A stretch of DNA of 39,084 nucleotides from Nemertoderma westbladi (lineage: Eukaryota; Xenacoelomorpha; Nemertodermatida; Nemertodermatidae). Positions within the stretch are counted from its first letter, which is position 1, and each line of letters starts with the position of its first letter. The notes beneath the pieces were generated by a model, which saw nothing but the letters and a program-made list of their open reading frames with translations, did no database searches and had not been told where the DNA came from. The stretch is from NCBI GenBank assembly GCA_032718475.1, contig JAUCBJ010000613.1:1-39084 (forward strand), written 5' to 3'. The translations under genes were made by a program, and so were the position numbers. Positions 21,653 through 32,784 of this stretch are shown here, in pieces.

Positions 21653-22917
21653 CAACATACGGAGTGGGTGTGTGACTATATTATTTTATATTTATTTTTA
21701 TTATTTATATTATGTATGTATTATTAGGTAATTTTATTATAATCGTTTTCTTTAATTTTATTTAGTAGAATGTTATTTAGTGATTATTTAGTAGATCAGT
21801 GCAATATATTAGTGTTTATTACTTAATTACTTATATATTATATTTAGTGCGACGGCGAGAAATAATTATTTTTCTCTTTCCTTGCTGCCCGTATTACATT
21901 ACGAATACGTAACTACAGTAAGATGAAATGTCCGTACTTATTAAAGTACAATAAAGCCACTACTATATACAAGTATTATTGGTAGGCAGAGTATTAGGAA
22001 TGCAAAGTTCAGATCCTCGTGTCTCGGCTAAACCAAGCTCTGGGTAGACCTTGGAAACGACTTGCCTCTTCACACTGACATTGCTTCGTGCGATATTGCT
22101 CTCATACCGTATATTAAATAATACATATAGTAGCGTGATGTACCTTTAACAGCAGCGTAAAACGCAAAATAAATCTGTTAAACCCTTTGACCATCTGCAA
22201 TTCTAGTCGATTAAGATATCGCGGCACCCACCGATATACTTGAAAGACAAAATTCTAGAATCAGTGGTTAACGTCCCCAGACAAGTTCTGGAATAAATTG
22301 GTGCCCATCTCAAATATTAATTATTTAATATTTACAAATCTATAAATCAAAATCTGTAAAATTCAGATCCTTTAACAATTCTAGTCGATTAAGATATCGT
22401 AGCACTTACCGATACTCTTAAAAGACAATTTTCATAGAATTAAGGATCCTATGTCCCCAGACCTGCTCTGGAATCAAATTGTGTCAATTGTACTATCAAA
22501 TAATAATATTTCAGGGAATAAATTTAAATTCATATTTTAATGAATTTAATAAATTGTCATTCTGTGCAATTTATAACATTCCCAAAATCCCATTAATTAA
22601 TAGATCACGGGAGCGGAGATTCATCCTATTAAGTGTGTTAGAGTGTGAGAATCTCCCATGTATGAGTCAATAGCCGATAAAATTTATAAAATCATATATA
22701 AACGAGATATTGGACCATTAAAGAATTACTATTAAATAGCATCCCAGATCTGTATGCATGAGAATTACCCTAATTCTACCGCTAGCTTTCCATAATGTCA
22801 CCATGGCAACAACCACGCTAGAATTAGAAGCGAGTTAACAGAACAATAAAAAGCTTGCTCATTGAATAGCATACGGAATAAATAGCACACCGCTAGTATC
22901 CAAGGATACATAATAAC
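21653..22917 (+). other. 3' noncoding region of the element
   Basis: Bases 21653-22075 match positions 1-421 of the inverted copy and include an AATAAA at about 21950. Beyond that lies a diverged pair of about 180 bp (about 22190-22500), sharing CTAGTCGATTAAGATATCG and a small hairpin. No gene is visible. Confidence 0.6.
22190..22500. repeat. Tandem pair of about 180 bp with conserved CCAGA/TCTGG hairpin
   Basis: Both units contain CTAGTCGATTAAGATATCG (near 22203 and 22381) and a 5-bp stem CCAGA-n5-TCTGG (22277-22291 and 22457-22471). The hairpin loops differ (CAAGT and CCTGC) while the stems are kept. Confidence 0.7.
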
Positions 22918-24786
22918 ACGAAGTGGGGCCTTCGCGCAGCACGTGAAATGAGTTAATGCTAAGTATCAACTCGAAAGGATTATAAAAACATAGGAGAAGA
23001 TTTTCCCGGAAAACGTTAACCCTCTAGCGGGAGACTGGGTAACTGAAGAAGGAAGGATTAGTTTCCCTACAAAGCCACAGCCTATGGTCTATTACATATC
23101 TGCCAAATTTCAGCATAAATGGATTAAAAGCAAAGAAATGGGAGGACATTTAACATTTAGACATGTGGCCCTCTAGCAGGAGACTATTGCTCTGATGGTG
23201 TCTGAAAGTCTCTCAAACGTCTCAACTTTTGATCATATTGATGCCTACAAATTTTCAACTTGGCAGCTTTAAATTCGACAAAGTTATAAGCATGTCAATA
23301 TCATAACGAAGACAACGATTTCACTTTCAGACATTTGGCCCTCTAGCGGCAGACTGGAGAACTGCAGATGGATTCGCCTCCTTTGAAAGTCACAGCTACT
23401 GGTCTAATACATATCTGCCAAGTTTCAGCTTAAACGGATTAAAAGCAAAGAAATGGGAGGGCATTTAATGTTTAGACATGTGGCCCTCTAGCGGGAGACC
23501 ATTGCACTGATGGTGTCTGAAAGTCTCTCAAAAATCTCAACTTTAGCTCATATTGATACCTACAAATTTTCAACTTGGCAGCTTTAAATCCAACAAAGTT
23601 ATTAGCATGTCAAAATCGTAACAACAACAACGATTTCACTTTCAGACCTTTGGCCCTCTAGCGGCAGACTGGAGAACTGCAGATGGATTCGCCTCCTTTG
23701 AAAGTCACAGCTAATGGTCTAATACATATCTGCCAAGTTTCAGCTTAAACGGATTAAAAGCAAAGAAATGGGAGGGCATTTAATGTTTAGACATGTGGCC
23801 CTCTAGCGGGAGACCATTGCACTGATGGTGTCTGAAAGTCTCTCAAAAATCTCAACTTTAGCTCATATTGATACCTACAAATTTTCAACTTGGCAGCTTT
23901 AAATCCGACAAAGTTATTAGCATGTCAAAATCGTAACAACGACAACGATTTCACTTTCAGACCTTTGGCCCTCTAGTGGCAGACTGGAGAACTGCAGATG
24001 GATTCGCCTCCTTTGAAAGTCACAGCTAATGGTCTAATACATATCTGCCAAGTTTCAGCTTAAACGGATTAAAAGCAAAGAAATGGGAGGGCATTTAATG
24101 TTTAGACATGTGGCCCTCTAGCGGGAGACCATTGCACTGATGGTGTCTGAAAGTCTCTCAAAAATCTCAACTTTTGCTCATATTGATACCTACAAATTTT
24201 CAACTTGGCAGCTTTAAATCCGACAAAGTTATTAGCATGTCAAAATCGTAACGACGACGACGACGACAACGACGACGACGACGACGACGACAACGACGAC
24301 GACGACAACTATTTGCATAAATTGACCCACCCCCTAACAGTGTCAATTCGCTAAGGCTCCGCCAACTTCGTAGCGGCAGACTGGAGAACTGCAGATGGAT
24401 TCGCCTCCTTTGAAAGTCACAGCTAATGGTCTAATACATATCTGCCAAGTTTCAGCTTAAACGGATTAAAAGCAAAGAAATGGGAGGGCATTTAATGTTT
24501 AGACATGTGGCCCTCTAGCGGGAGACCATTGCACTGATGGTGTCTGAAAGTCTCTCAAAAATCTCAACTTTTGCTCATATTGATACCTACAAATTTTCAA
24601 CTTGGCAGCTTTAAATCCGACAAAGTTATTAGCATGTCAAAATCGTAACGACGACGACGACGACAACGACGACGACGACGACGCGACGACGACAACGACG
24701 ACGACGACAACTATTTGCATAAATTGACCCACCCCCTAACAGTGTCAATTCGCTAAGGCTCCGCCAACTTCGTGGCTCGCCCCACA
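22918..24786 (+). mobile_element. Pearl/Helentron-like nonautonomous element with core tandem repeats
   Basis: The left end is ACACGAAGTGGGGCCTTCGC and the right end is CTTCGTGGCTCGCCCCACA. The core has units beginning at about 23027, 23346, 23661 and 23976 (period 315-319). Each is made of two half-repeats that share CCCTCTAGCGG. An (ACG)n microsatellite and a tail follow. The last core unit with microsatellite and tail (about 400 bp) is duplicated at 24373-24786. This layout of core repeats, microsatellite and tail is that of oyster Pearl elements, which are non-coding Helitron relatives; the family name is from memory. Confidence 0.6.
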
Positions 24787-25178
24787 ACGTGACATTCTGG
24801 AAGGCACTTGACTAACGGACAAATGACCCGAATGTGTGATAGAATGTGTACCATTTGTGACAGTTACGTGGAATTTGTGCGTTTGTAGGTGAATGTTACT
24901 ACTAAGGTGTGTTTACAGTAGCGAGTCGCAATTGTGAAAGTAACCCTAACTCTCCAGTAAGAACCTGAAGTATATCTAAGCCTTTGGGACGGACGGTGGA
25001 GTGGCTCGTGCTGGTTGTTGTAGTCATTGTGCAGCTACGACGTTGGCGATAGGCACATCGGCGAAAGTACACCAGCGCTGAGGATCTCGCACTCTCCGGG
25101 GGCAGAGAGGGGTAGGCAGCGACGCCCGCTCGCCTAAATATAAACTCATTATAATATGGATAAACTTATATAGCAGAT
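24787..25178. other. Element interior between Pearl-like insertion and broken coding region
   Basis: Moderately GC-rich, no open frame, no repeat recognised. It could be the upstream part of the following coding region. Confidence 0.4.
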
Positions 25179-26702
25179 ATGATTGAGTTGATAGATGATG
25201 ATCTTGGTATCAGGGAGCGATATACTCTACCTTTACAAGCGTTTGTTGATAGCTTGATACGCGGTGACGCTGGTCCAACTACTACGGAGGACGATGGTCG
25301 TTATATCTAACGGCCAATCTCCCGGGAGCAACTTGCGCGTGGGTTGGACTGTAGAAAATTTACCGCTCGCTATACGCATCGTAATGGTATGTATATGGAC
25401 TTCTTAACTACTGGTCATCCTATCGACCTACATGATACGAACGATATAGACACCAAAAGGGAAATGGTTTTATTTAAATATCATACCCAGCGGAAGCGGA
25501 ACGATAAACTGAGACTCGAACACGAAAATTCTATTCGAAACCGACTCGAAAGTGAAGATGTTGAAGAGCCGGATAAACGCAGCGACTTCACCAAAATATC
25601 TGGAATTCTTGAGAGAAACATATCTCAATATTACCAGTCAACAGAATCTAGAAACTCGATATCCTCCAAGTATACATCATGACCGCATGGTAGAACTCAA
25701 ACGGCTCTATTCCACTATGATGTATCTTACCGCTGATCGACCGCTGCCTGTTGCACCGGATAGCTTCGAACGGATGGAGGAGTATTGTGAACTGGAGAAA
25801 GATCACTCGAGTTTCCCCTACAAGACGTGCGTCTTTGGTGTTGTTGCGATGGATGCCCTAGACCCAACCAACAAACGGAAAGACCTAAACATCCGTGGCG
25901 ACGTTGTATTAAACACGGTTTTACTCGCTATATTTACGGGAGTTTCGAGCGAAATTTGTTTGACGTATCACCTACGCTCGTTCGACTCAGACGATCCTTA
26001 AATAAACCAATGATCAGAGTTCCGGAATACTCGATCAGACCTCCTCATTCCCTAGTGAGACCTCAGACTCTTGATCCTATTAGTATGACGCATCCTCCCG
26101 AGCTGTACTCACTGTTCAAAGATCTAGTGTTACCTGAACAATTAGTCGGTGGCACCCCGGTTGTGGGCTTCCTAGATATTAGCCCATCTTACTTAGCCGT
26201 ATTGGGACGTGGACACCTAATATCGCCATTCAACCGTATAGTCGTCCCAGTCTAACGCGATACAACCCTTCATCAAGGTGGAGGAGAGCGTTGTACGAAA
26301 CGAGTTAAACGCTATTCTACAAAGATCAGAAAGGGAACCTGCGTTTGTTCAGATAAACGTAAGTTGTAACAGCAAGTCCAAGCGATAAACGAATTGGCTT
26401 TATCTCAGTTCGATTGGGAAATCCAGAATCTCTAAGACGATATTGAGCTTGGATGACCCTCTTCTCGGCGAGAGTTTTGGACGAACGTATCCAACGATGA
26501 GCGGAGGAAAATCAGCTCGAGGAGAAGCATATCGAAACGGCGGATACCCCGACTATAATCCTACACCTTCTGATGCAATCATATTGCACCCTTCATCCAG
26601 GAGTTATATAGCCCTCCTCGTAAAGTGGCTCCCCCCAAAGAGAAAAGCACTCTTACTAGCCTCAAAAAACTGCGTAAACGCCGTCCGCGTAAGAAAGACT
26701 AA
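25179..26702 (+). pseudogene. Unrecognised coding remnant in env position of the retrotransposon
   Basis: A coding-like stretch starts at ATG 25179 (MIELIDDD). It has a TAA after about 44 codons, then stays open in frame 1 to about 25560, continues in a second frame (about 25552-25910) and a third (about 25850-26702). In the third frame there are stops near 26253, 26370 and 26430 and a basic C-terminus (LRKRRPRKKD). The composition is charged and hydrophilic; there is no signal peptide or clear membrane segment, so it is not an obvious envelope protein. I do not recognise any domain. It lies between the gag region and the 3' LTR, ending about 80 bp before the LTR. It could be a captured host or viral gene, or a decayed extra ORF of the element. 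Broken at least three times. Confidence 0.5.
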
Positions 26703-26770
26703 CTGTTTAGAGTATTTTTATATTTTAGAAACTGTGATTTTGTATATTTTATAGACTTAAATCCCATTTT

Positions 26771-26780
26771 CTGGGAGCGG
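26771..26780 (+). other. Candidate polypurine tract
   Basis: CTGGGAGCGG directly precedes the 3' LTR. It is purine-rich but short, and is identified by position. Confidence 0.35.
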
Positions 26781-27996
26781 TGTAAAAGCTTTTGTGGGAT
26801 ATAACTGGCCCTTTGCTCCGCAATCCAGTTCCCCCCCCCCCCCAAGGCGCTGGAATACTCTAAAAAGCTCCCTAACTCAAAGGATGAAAGCTACCGGCTG
26901 ATTGGCTGATTTGCCTAGCGACGGCCTCTTTGTTACGTTCGATCGGCCAACCAGAGCTATAACAACAGAGTATGCAACCAGAGCAACCGAGCGGAGTGAC
27001 TCATTTTGTGTGCTGGCCAAGGGCTGCAAAAACCCTGATAGTTAGGCATTTAGACATTCGTGGAACCTGTGGAATCTGATGCTCTGCCAATGAGAGCTTT
27101 TCCTTTCTGTGTTGAAATCTACCTGCAGCAGCTCACAGGGTTCAGTGTGTTGGTTTTTCCAGAGCCTAGAAACATCGGCCGTGGAATATTTCTGAATTAT
27201 TCCAACATTAGAACGTCTTTAATTATAAGAACACATAACTGTTACCGGCACGGCACGGCACGGTACAGCGGTAAGAGACACTAAGAACACATAACGGTAC
27301 GGTACGTATTGCACATTATTTACTGCTATTGCTGTTTGTTATTAAATGTATCATTCGTTTGCATATTGTTATTTGGAGAATAACTATAAACGATCAGAAA
27401 CCCCGATCTTCTTGATACACTAAGGTTAGAGAGACCGGCTACATATAGCAATTGTGACTTATATTATCGTGGTTTGTAGTGAATTGAATGCTATTTTATA
27501 GGCCCTACAAATGTCGGTTGCTATTCTCTTTATATATGATTAAAATCAGTGACTATCGGCAATTCAGTGTGCAGCGGTGTGCAATAGTCTGTATGTGCTT
27601 GTCCGCGTAACAAAGCATCTCCTAAAGAATGCGCCTTATGTGTAACTTATAATCCATTCCGTTGTGTTTAGTGTAAGCCATAGCTCTGTTTATATAGATA
27701 GAGCGCCACGTCCTAAAGGAACTGCTAATATTTCCCGAAAGTGAATAATATTTGTCAGACATTATATATTAACGATCAATCGAATAGTACGGTAGGCCTG
27801 CACCGCAATCAAATTAAAGCATCCGAATCCAGTCTCCCGGGTATATCCAGCGGGTGAATGGTCGCGCATAGACTGGCTTCGGCTAATGTTGGATTTATTT
27901 GTCTCAAATACTTGTCATAGGCTAAAGTCAATTTATAACCTAGAAGACATATAGATTTGGCGGGTTAAACTGCCAAAGGTCTTAAAAGCGCGAACA
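26781..27996 (+). repeat. 3' LTR of the right element
   Basis: 1216 bp, TGTAAAAGC start and GCGAACA end, followed by TSD GTGCT at 27997-28001. Compared with the 5' LTR I find about seven substitutions and a longer C tract (13 against 9). Confidence 0.92.
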
Positions 27997-28017
27997 GTGC
28001 TATTTAATTGGTAGCCG

Positions 28018-28940
28018 TAATTAAAGGGGGAGGGGGGGGGGGGATACAGTAGCACCCCCTATTTTGGAAATTGCCAAAAAAAAATTTTATTCTATCATGT
28101 GCCGAATTTAATGGAGATTTCAAATCTGCAAGCAGTTTTCTCATATTTTTTCTCAAACTCAAGTTATTACCCAAAATATAAGATCTGATTTTTAGTCTGA
28201 TTCTTGAAAAGCCCTCGAGCAGCACTATATTTTGCTATTGTACGGGGCCCTTTTCATAAAAAAAGTCTCTCACGGTACAGAAATGAATAAAATTACTAGA
28301 AAGTTTTTTACCAGTTATACGTTTAGCAAGCATGAAAAATTTCGTTGAATTTCGTTTATTTTTGACAAAGTTATTGTTGAACATAGAAAAATAGTATTAT
28401 CTAAATTAGCGGGAAGGTTTGAATTGTTCCTTAAACTTTAAACACCCATATCTCAGAATGACGCTCTTCATGAAAAAGGCTATTTCTCCGCCAATTTTAA
28501 CTGAAATGGTTGAAATTTGGGACACTTGTTAAGATTACCCTTCTTCAGACTTCTTCTGAACAAATTTGGTTGGAAATGCCCTGGAGCCTTTTTATATCAA
28601 AAAGGCCAAAAAGAAGCCCTTTTTAGGGGCCTTTTTCTTCTAAAAAGGCTCCAGAGCATTTGAGGCAAAATTTGTTCGGAAGAATTGGATGCAGGGTTCT
28701 TCTGAACTTATATTCCAAATTTCGACAAATTTCAACAAATATTAGTGGAGAAATAGCCCTTTGCGCAAAAAGGCACTTTTGGCCATTACGGAGCCATTTT
28801 GGGCCAATTTTAAAATATTTGGTTTAGGTTATGCTCACACAGCCCAGATGATGTTTAGTAGCACAAAAAATAATTTTCATCCAATTTTATGGTCCAGAGA
28901 CACAAAAATGTGAGGTTTAATGTGCCCCCCCCCCCCTTAA
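28018..28940. mobile_element. Foldback/MITE-like element with G-tract and C-tract ends
   Basis: The left end reads TTAAAGGGGGAGGGGG and the right end reads a C tract followed by TTAA (28925-28938). The middle folds on itself: 28556-28605 pairs with 28635-28690 (GGAGCCTTTTT against AAAAAGGCTCC). An outer imperfect pairing joins about 28465-28520 with 28730-28790 (CTATTTCTCC against GGAGAAATAG). No coding sequence. A TTAA flank would fit piggyBac-type MITEs, but the homopolymer ends make the boundaries uncertain. Confidence 0.5.
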
Positions 28941-29078
28941 TGTCTTTATAGATATTGTATTAATACGGTGTGGATTCACATTGACTCTCGTGGTGGCCGA
29001 CGACCACAACGTATCTCTTACTCTTCTACATACTGTATTATACAGAAAGTAATGGAATGTTATATTTTAATCTCTTAC

Positions 29079-29911
29079 CCGACATTAAAACTTTCCCTCA
29101 TATGTAATGCCAAGATCGGTGTCACGAATCCGATAGTTGCTACAGCAGACAGAGACACAAAACATATTAAATAGAGGGCAGGTATACGAGCAGCAAGATA
29201 GATGTTTGTCTTTCTTGGTTGCTGTAAAGCAATCGGCGGGAGTATAACTGCAGTCACTAGAGCTAACACTATTAACAAAGAGCCACAAACATTGAAGGGA
29301 GTTTTAAACCCTTCATATTCATAAAGAGAAGCACCTGCAAGTGGCCCCATAACACTCCCCAACCCTAAGAAAAATTCCATAAATCCCGTCACAAAATTTA
29401 TATCTTCACGAAATTGTGAAATAACAGCGGCATACGCAGCAGTGTTATACAAATACAAACCGATGGCGGAAAGAATGCGAAATAAGATTGAGAGATAAAG
29501 AAATAGTGTGAAATTCGTAACATATTCCAGACAACCGAAAGCTATTGTTGAAATTCCATATAATAGTAAACCGAAAATAAATCCTCGTTTAGCTCTTATA
29601 TATTGCATGTATATCCCGGAAATCACGGAAGATATTGCGCCAACGATGGCGAATATTCCAATTACAATTCCGATTTCAGTAGCATTCAGGCCTCTTTTCG
29701 TGGCTTCAATGGGGTAAAACGGACCACCAAGGGCATATCCTGTGAATCCTATGAAATTACCCAAACATGTTATTGATAACAATGAATATCTCTCAGATTT
29801 CTTCATAGATACAGGTAAATCATCTACCGAGAGCTCCTCTTCGAGAATCTCATTGCGGGTTGTACTCTCAATAGGAATTAGTTTTTTACCCTTTTGCTCA
29901 TTTAATTCCAT
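29079..29911 (-). CDS. SLC18B1: SLC18B1-like MFS transporter, exon 1
   Basis: This codes for 277 residues with seven hydrophobic helices, of an expected 12, for a vesicular or plasma-membrane polyamine/amine-type antiporter of the SLC18 group. The acidic N-terminal tail (EELSVDDLP) precedes helix 1 (LGNFIGFTGYALGGPFYP). The helix 2-3 loop has a weak motif A (GIYMQYIRAKRG). Helix 5 has the GSVMGPLAG motif C-like stretch typical of antiporters, and helix 7 ends ALHMRESFNVG. The ATG at 29911 is preferred because the upstream in-frame stretch is hydrophobic and unlike the family; an intron acceptor could also lie just upstream. The donor is GG|GTAAGAG with GT at 29078-29077, an excellent consensus. 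The next exon is 15.3 kb away, and the intron is filled by the retrotransposon. SLC18B1 is the best match by memory. Confidence 0.85.
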
Positions 29912-30204
29912 CTCAAATATGAGAAATTGATGGAATAAGTGAATTTTTATAAATGCAATACATAAGCACATAAAAACGAGCACAGTGAATAAGGTTTACT
30001 GAAATCAACAAGGGTCTTTAAAGCTTAATTTATGTGCCATTTTGACAAATGATATAAAGTTGTTACAGTACGGTACTGTATGTATTATCTATGTAGCATA
30101 TGCTTAGGTAGGCCATAACGCTATACCAAGTGCAAGTGGGTTATTTGTAGCGCTAAAATACGAGGATATCAGCAGAGCCAATAAGTACGGAAGCTCCTAG
30201 CAGC
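29912..30204. other. Upstream of SLC18B1, no gene seen
   Basis: Likely 5' flank or first intron of the transporter. I see no clear TATA box or coding exon. Confidence 0.4.
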
Positions 30205-31008
30205 ATGGACACAAACAAACATTAATGTTGGACGCAAACATTAATGTGGGACGCAAATATTAATGTGGGATGCAAACATTAATGGGGGACACAAACAAAC
30301 ATTAATGTTGGACGCAAACATTAATGTGGGACGCAAATATTAATGTGGGATGCAAACATTAATGGGGGACACAAACAAACATTAATGTTGGACGCAAACA
30401 TTAATGTGGGACGCAAATATTAATGTGGGATGCAAACATTAATGGGGGACACAAACATTAATGTGGGATTCAAACATTAATGGGGGACACAAACATTAAT
30501 GTGGGATTCAAACATTAATGTGGGACACAAATATTAATCTGGGGCCCATTCATGAGGGACACACATTAATGAGGGACACATATTTATCAGGAAAATAAAC
30601 ATTAATGATGGACACAAACATTAATGAGGGACTCAAACATTAATGAGGGACACAACCATTAATGAAGTACATACATTAATCAGGAGTACAAACATTAATG
30701 ATGGACACACATTAATGAGGGACACACATTAATCAGGGACACAAAGAATAAAGAGGGACATACATTAATCAGGGACACAAAGATTAAAGATGGACATACA
30801 TTAATGATGGACGCATATTAATGAGGGACACACATTAATCAGGGGCACAAACATTAACGAGGGACACAAACAATGATGAAAAACACAAAGTTTAACGAAG
30901 GACACACATTAATCAGGGACACAAAGATTAAATAGGGACATACATTAATCAGGGTCACAAACAATAAAGAGGGACACACATTAATCAGGGACAAAAAGAT
31001 TAATGAGA
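30205..31008. repeat. ACATTAATGNGGGACAC minisatellite, 20-bp unit with 80-bp higher order
   Basis: The basic unit is about 20 bp (GGGACACAAACATTAATG). At 30211, 30291 and 30371 the same four-unit block returns with an exact 80-bp period, then the array decays to single, shorter units up to about 31008. Confidence 0.92.
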
Positions 31009-31373
31009 AAGTTTCGCCCTCAAAATGAGTGTAACAGCATGGTTTATTGTTTTGGTTTGAAAAGGCCATCTCTGTAACCTTCCGTCTCTGTAGCCTACTC
31101 CTTCCCCCCAATCGGGCGAATATTGGACGCGGGCGACGACTTCCAGCGGGCGAAGATTGCACCCAACCGGTCAATACTTCCCAAGGAATATTAGGGCGAC
31201 TGTTCTCAGACATTATTAGATATTGAGTGATTAACTGAAAAACTACGACCGTGAGAATGTGACCTCTGATCAAAGTTTGCCGGTCTGAAGACATTTCCAT
31301 CAACGCGGTTGGAGAACATGAACTTACGGTTGCTTATTGAGATATTTTTATCGTTGTTGCCGATGGGTGTGTC
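31009..31373. other. GC-richer island between oppositely oriented minisatellite parts
   Basis: Unique sequence without a credible open frame (a minus frame across it is continued only by repeat translation). It separates the plus-oriented array from the inverted units at 31374. Confidence 0.5.
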
Positions 31374-31432
31374 CCACATTAATCGATTCATGTTTGTGTC
31401 CATCATTAATGTTTGTGTCCTGGCCGCTATTG
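31374..31432. repeat. Inverted units of the same minisatellite
   Basis: TGTCCCACATTAATCG and TTAATGTTTGTGTCC are reverse complements of the 30205-31008 unit. Confidence 0.8.
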
Positions 31433-32259
31433 GCTTCCGTAAATACATAAGTAACTAAAACTGACAGAGAAAAATATAATCTTAATCTAAATTTAAACAG
31501 GGCAAAGGATGAACAACTCTATAGAAATAGGAAAAAAAATAATGATATGAATACTTCAAAAAGGTTATGAATATTCAAACGTTTTATATAAAATATATTT
31601 CAAGTGTAAATTAAATTGTAAAACACATAAGCTGCATTAATGGTGACAATTTCGTTTTAAGACCAACAATAAATAACATCAGCTTCAATTGCAAAAATAT
31701 TGGATAAGAAATTACTATAGAGCGTATGGAATACCTGAAAGGATCTCATTTCCACTGTGCGTGCTCGCTCGGTTTACTGTGTAGCTGTACTGTAGGCCTA
31801 CTGTAGTAGTATTAATTATTTGTAGTAGGTAAGGAGAACTATTTATTCTGCTGAGGAGAGTTGTGCTGAGCTACTGTAGGTAAAAGTAATTCCAAATCCG
31901 GCCGCAAGTGAACTCTTTGCACCTACCCATTACATTGTACTGTGCAGCCGTAGGCCTAATGTGATAAAGTTATAATCTAAAGTACACTAATGTATTTCCC
32001 GGAATTTAGTGTCATATCTTATAATTCAGTGACACGCACCACCCCCCCCCCCCCCCCCCTCCACCCCAACCCCCTCCCCAAATTTTTCTTCAAGTCGCAA
32101 TGAGATCGTATGAAATTTAAAACAAGGAGAGTTTGACCTCACGGCCACTTACTGTACTTGTTTAGCCAGAATTATTACTTTTTTGCTTTCAATCTTTACC
32201 TGCACGCGTTTGAAAAATGTTTCAGTGATTCAGTCGATATTACAAGGTTCGATTATTTA
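31433..32259. other. No gene seen; contains a C-rich tract
   Basis: AT-rich spacer with a poly-C/CCCCA stretch at about 32040-32085. No coding signal in any frame. Confidence 0.5.
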
Positions 32260-32640
32260 TAACATCAGACGTTTCAAAATAACGTTAAAAATTGATGTTA
32301 AAATTCAACGTCTGTTTAACGTTTGGGTTTAGTCATTTTTGTACATGATTAAATTTAACCAATGTCAGACGTTTCAAAATAACGTTAAAAATTGATGTTA
32401 AAATTCAACGTCAGTTTAACGTTTGGATTTAGTCATTTTTGTACATGATTAAATTTAACCAATGTCAGACGTTTCATAATAACGTTAAAAATTGATGTTA
32501 AAATTCAACTTAACGTTTGGGTTTAGTCATTTTTGTACATGATTAAATTTAACTAATATCAGACGTTTCAAAATAACGTTAAAAATTGATGTTAAAATTC
32601 AACGTCAGTTCAACGTTTGGGTTTAGATGATTATAGACAT
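32260..32640. repeat. 100-bp tandem repeat, about 3.8 copies
   Basis: Units start CAGACGTTTCAAAATAACG at 32266, 32366, 32466 and 32560; the third lacks about 6 bp. Each is rich in the palindrome AACGTT. Confidence 0.92.
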
Positions 32641-32784
32641 GTAGTTTTTAAACGATTATAAGACCTTAGAAAACGTTTGTTCTAAGTTATTTTTATAACT
32701 TTATTTTTCTAACCTAAAACAGATTTAAGTCTAAAATTAGATCTGTAGATTAGCGTAATTAACGTAAAATGTTTGCAGGGTGGC

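Larger units (their letters stand above)
14880..27996 (+). mobile_element. Complete, RT-less BEL/Pao-like LTR retrotransposon, about 13.1 kb
   Basis: Two direct LTRs of about 1.21 kb that start TGTAAAAGC and end GCGAACA, flanked by a perfect 5-bp duplication GTGCT, define a whole insertion. The interior holds a leader of about 2.1 kb, a gag-protease frame with a pol-linker remnant, noncoding DNA, an inserted Pearl-like element (22918-24786) and a broken unknown coding region before the 3' LTR. No reverse transcriptase or integrase is present. The LTRs differ by about seven substitutions plus C-tract length, so the insertion is young. It lies antisense to SLC18B1 within its intron 1. A close relative lies inverted at 13161-1. 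The BEL/Pao assignment rests on gag, protease and pol-linker sequence only. Confidence 0.88.

Noticed and set aside
21669-22075. A TGTGTG...TTCACA segment after the gag region, with AATAAA, looked like a 3' LTR of about 400 bp
   Set aside because: No matching 5' copy exists upstream of gag in either element, whereas the 1.2-kb LTRs at 14880 and 26781 have matching ends and a TSD. It may at most be a fossil LTR, and this is not supported.
23027-24373. Regularly spaced repeats that could suggest a CRISPR-like array
   Set aside because: Units of 315 bp are contiguous with no unique spacers, and the genome is eukaryotic.
30854-31303. 149-codon minus-strand frame
   Set aside because: Half of it is minisatellite translation and it has no domain.
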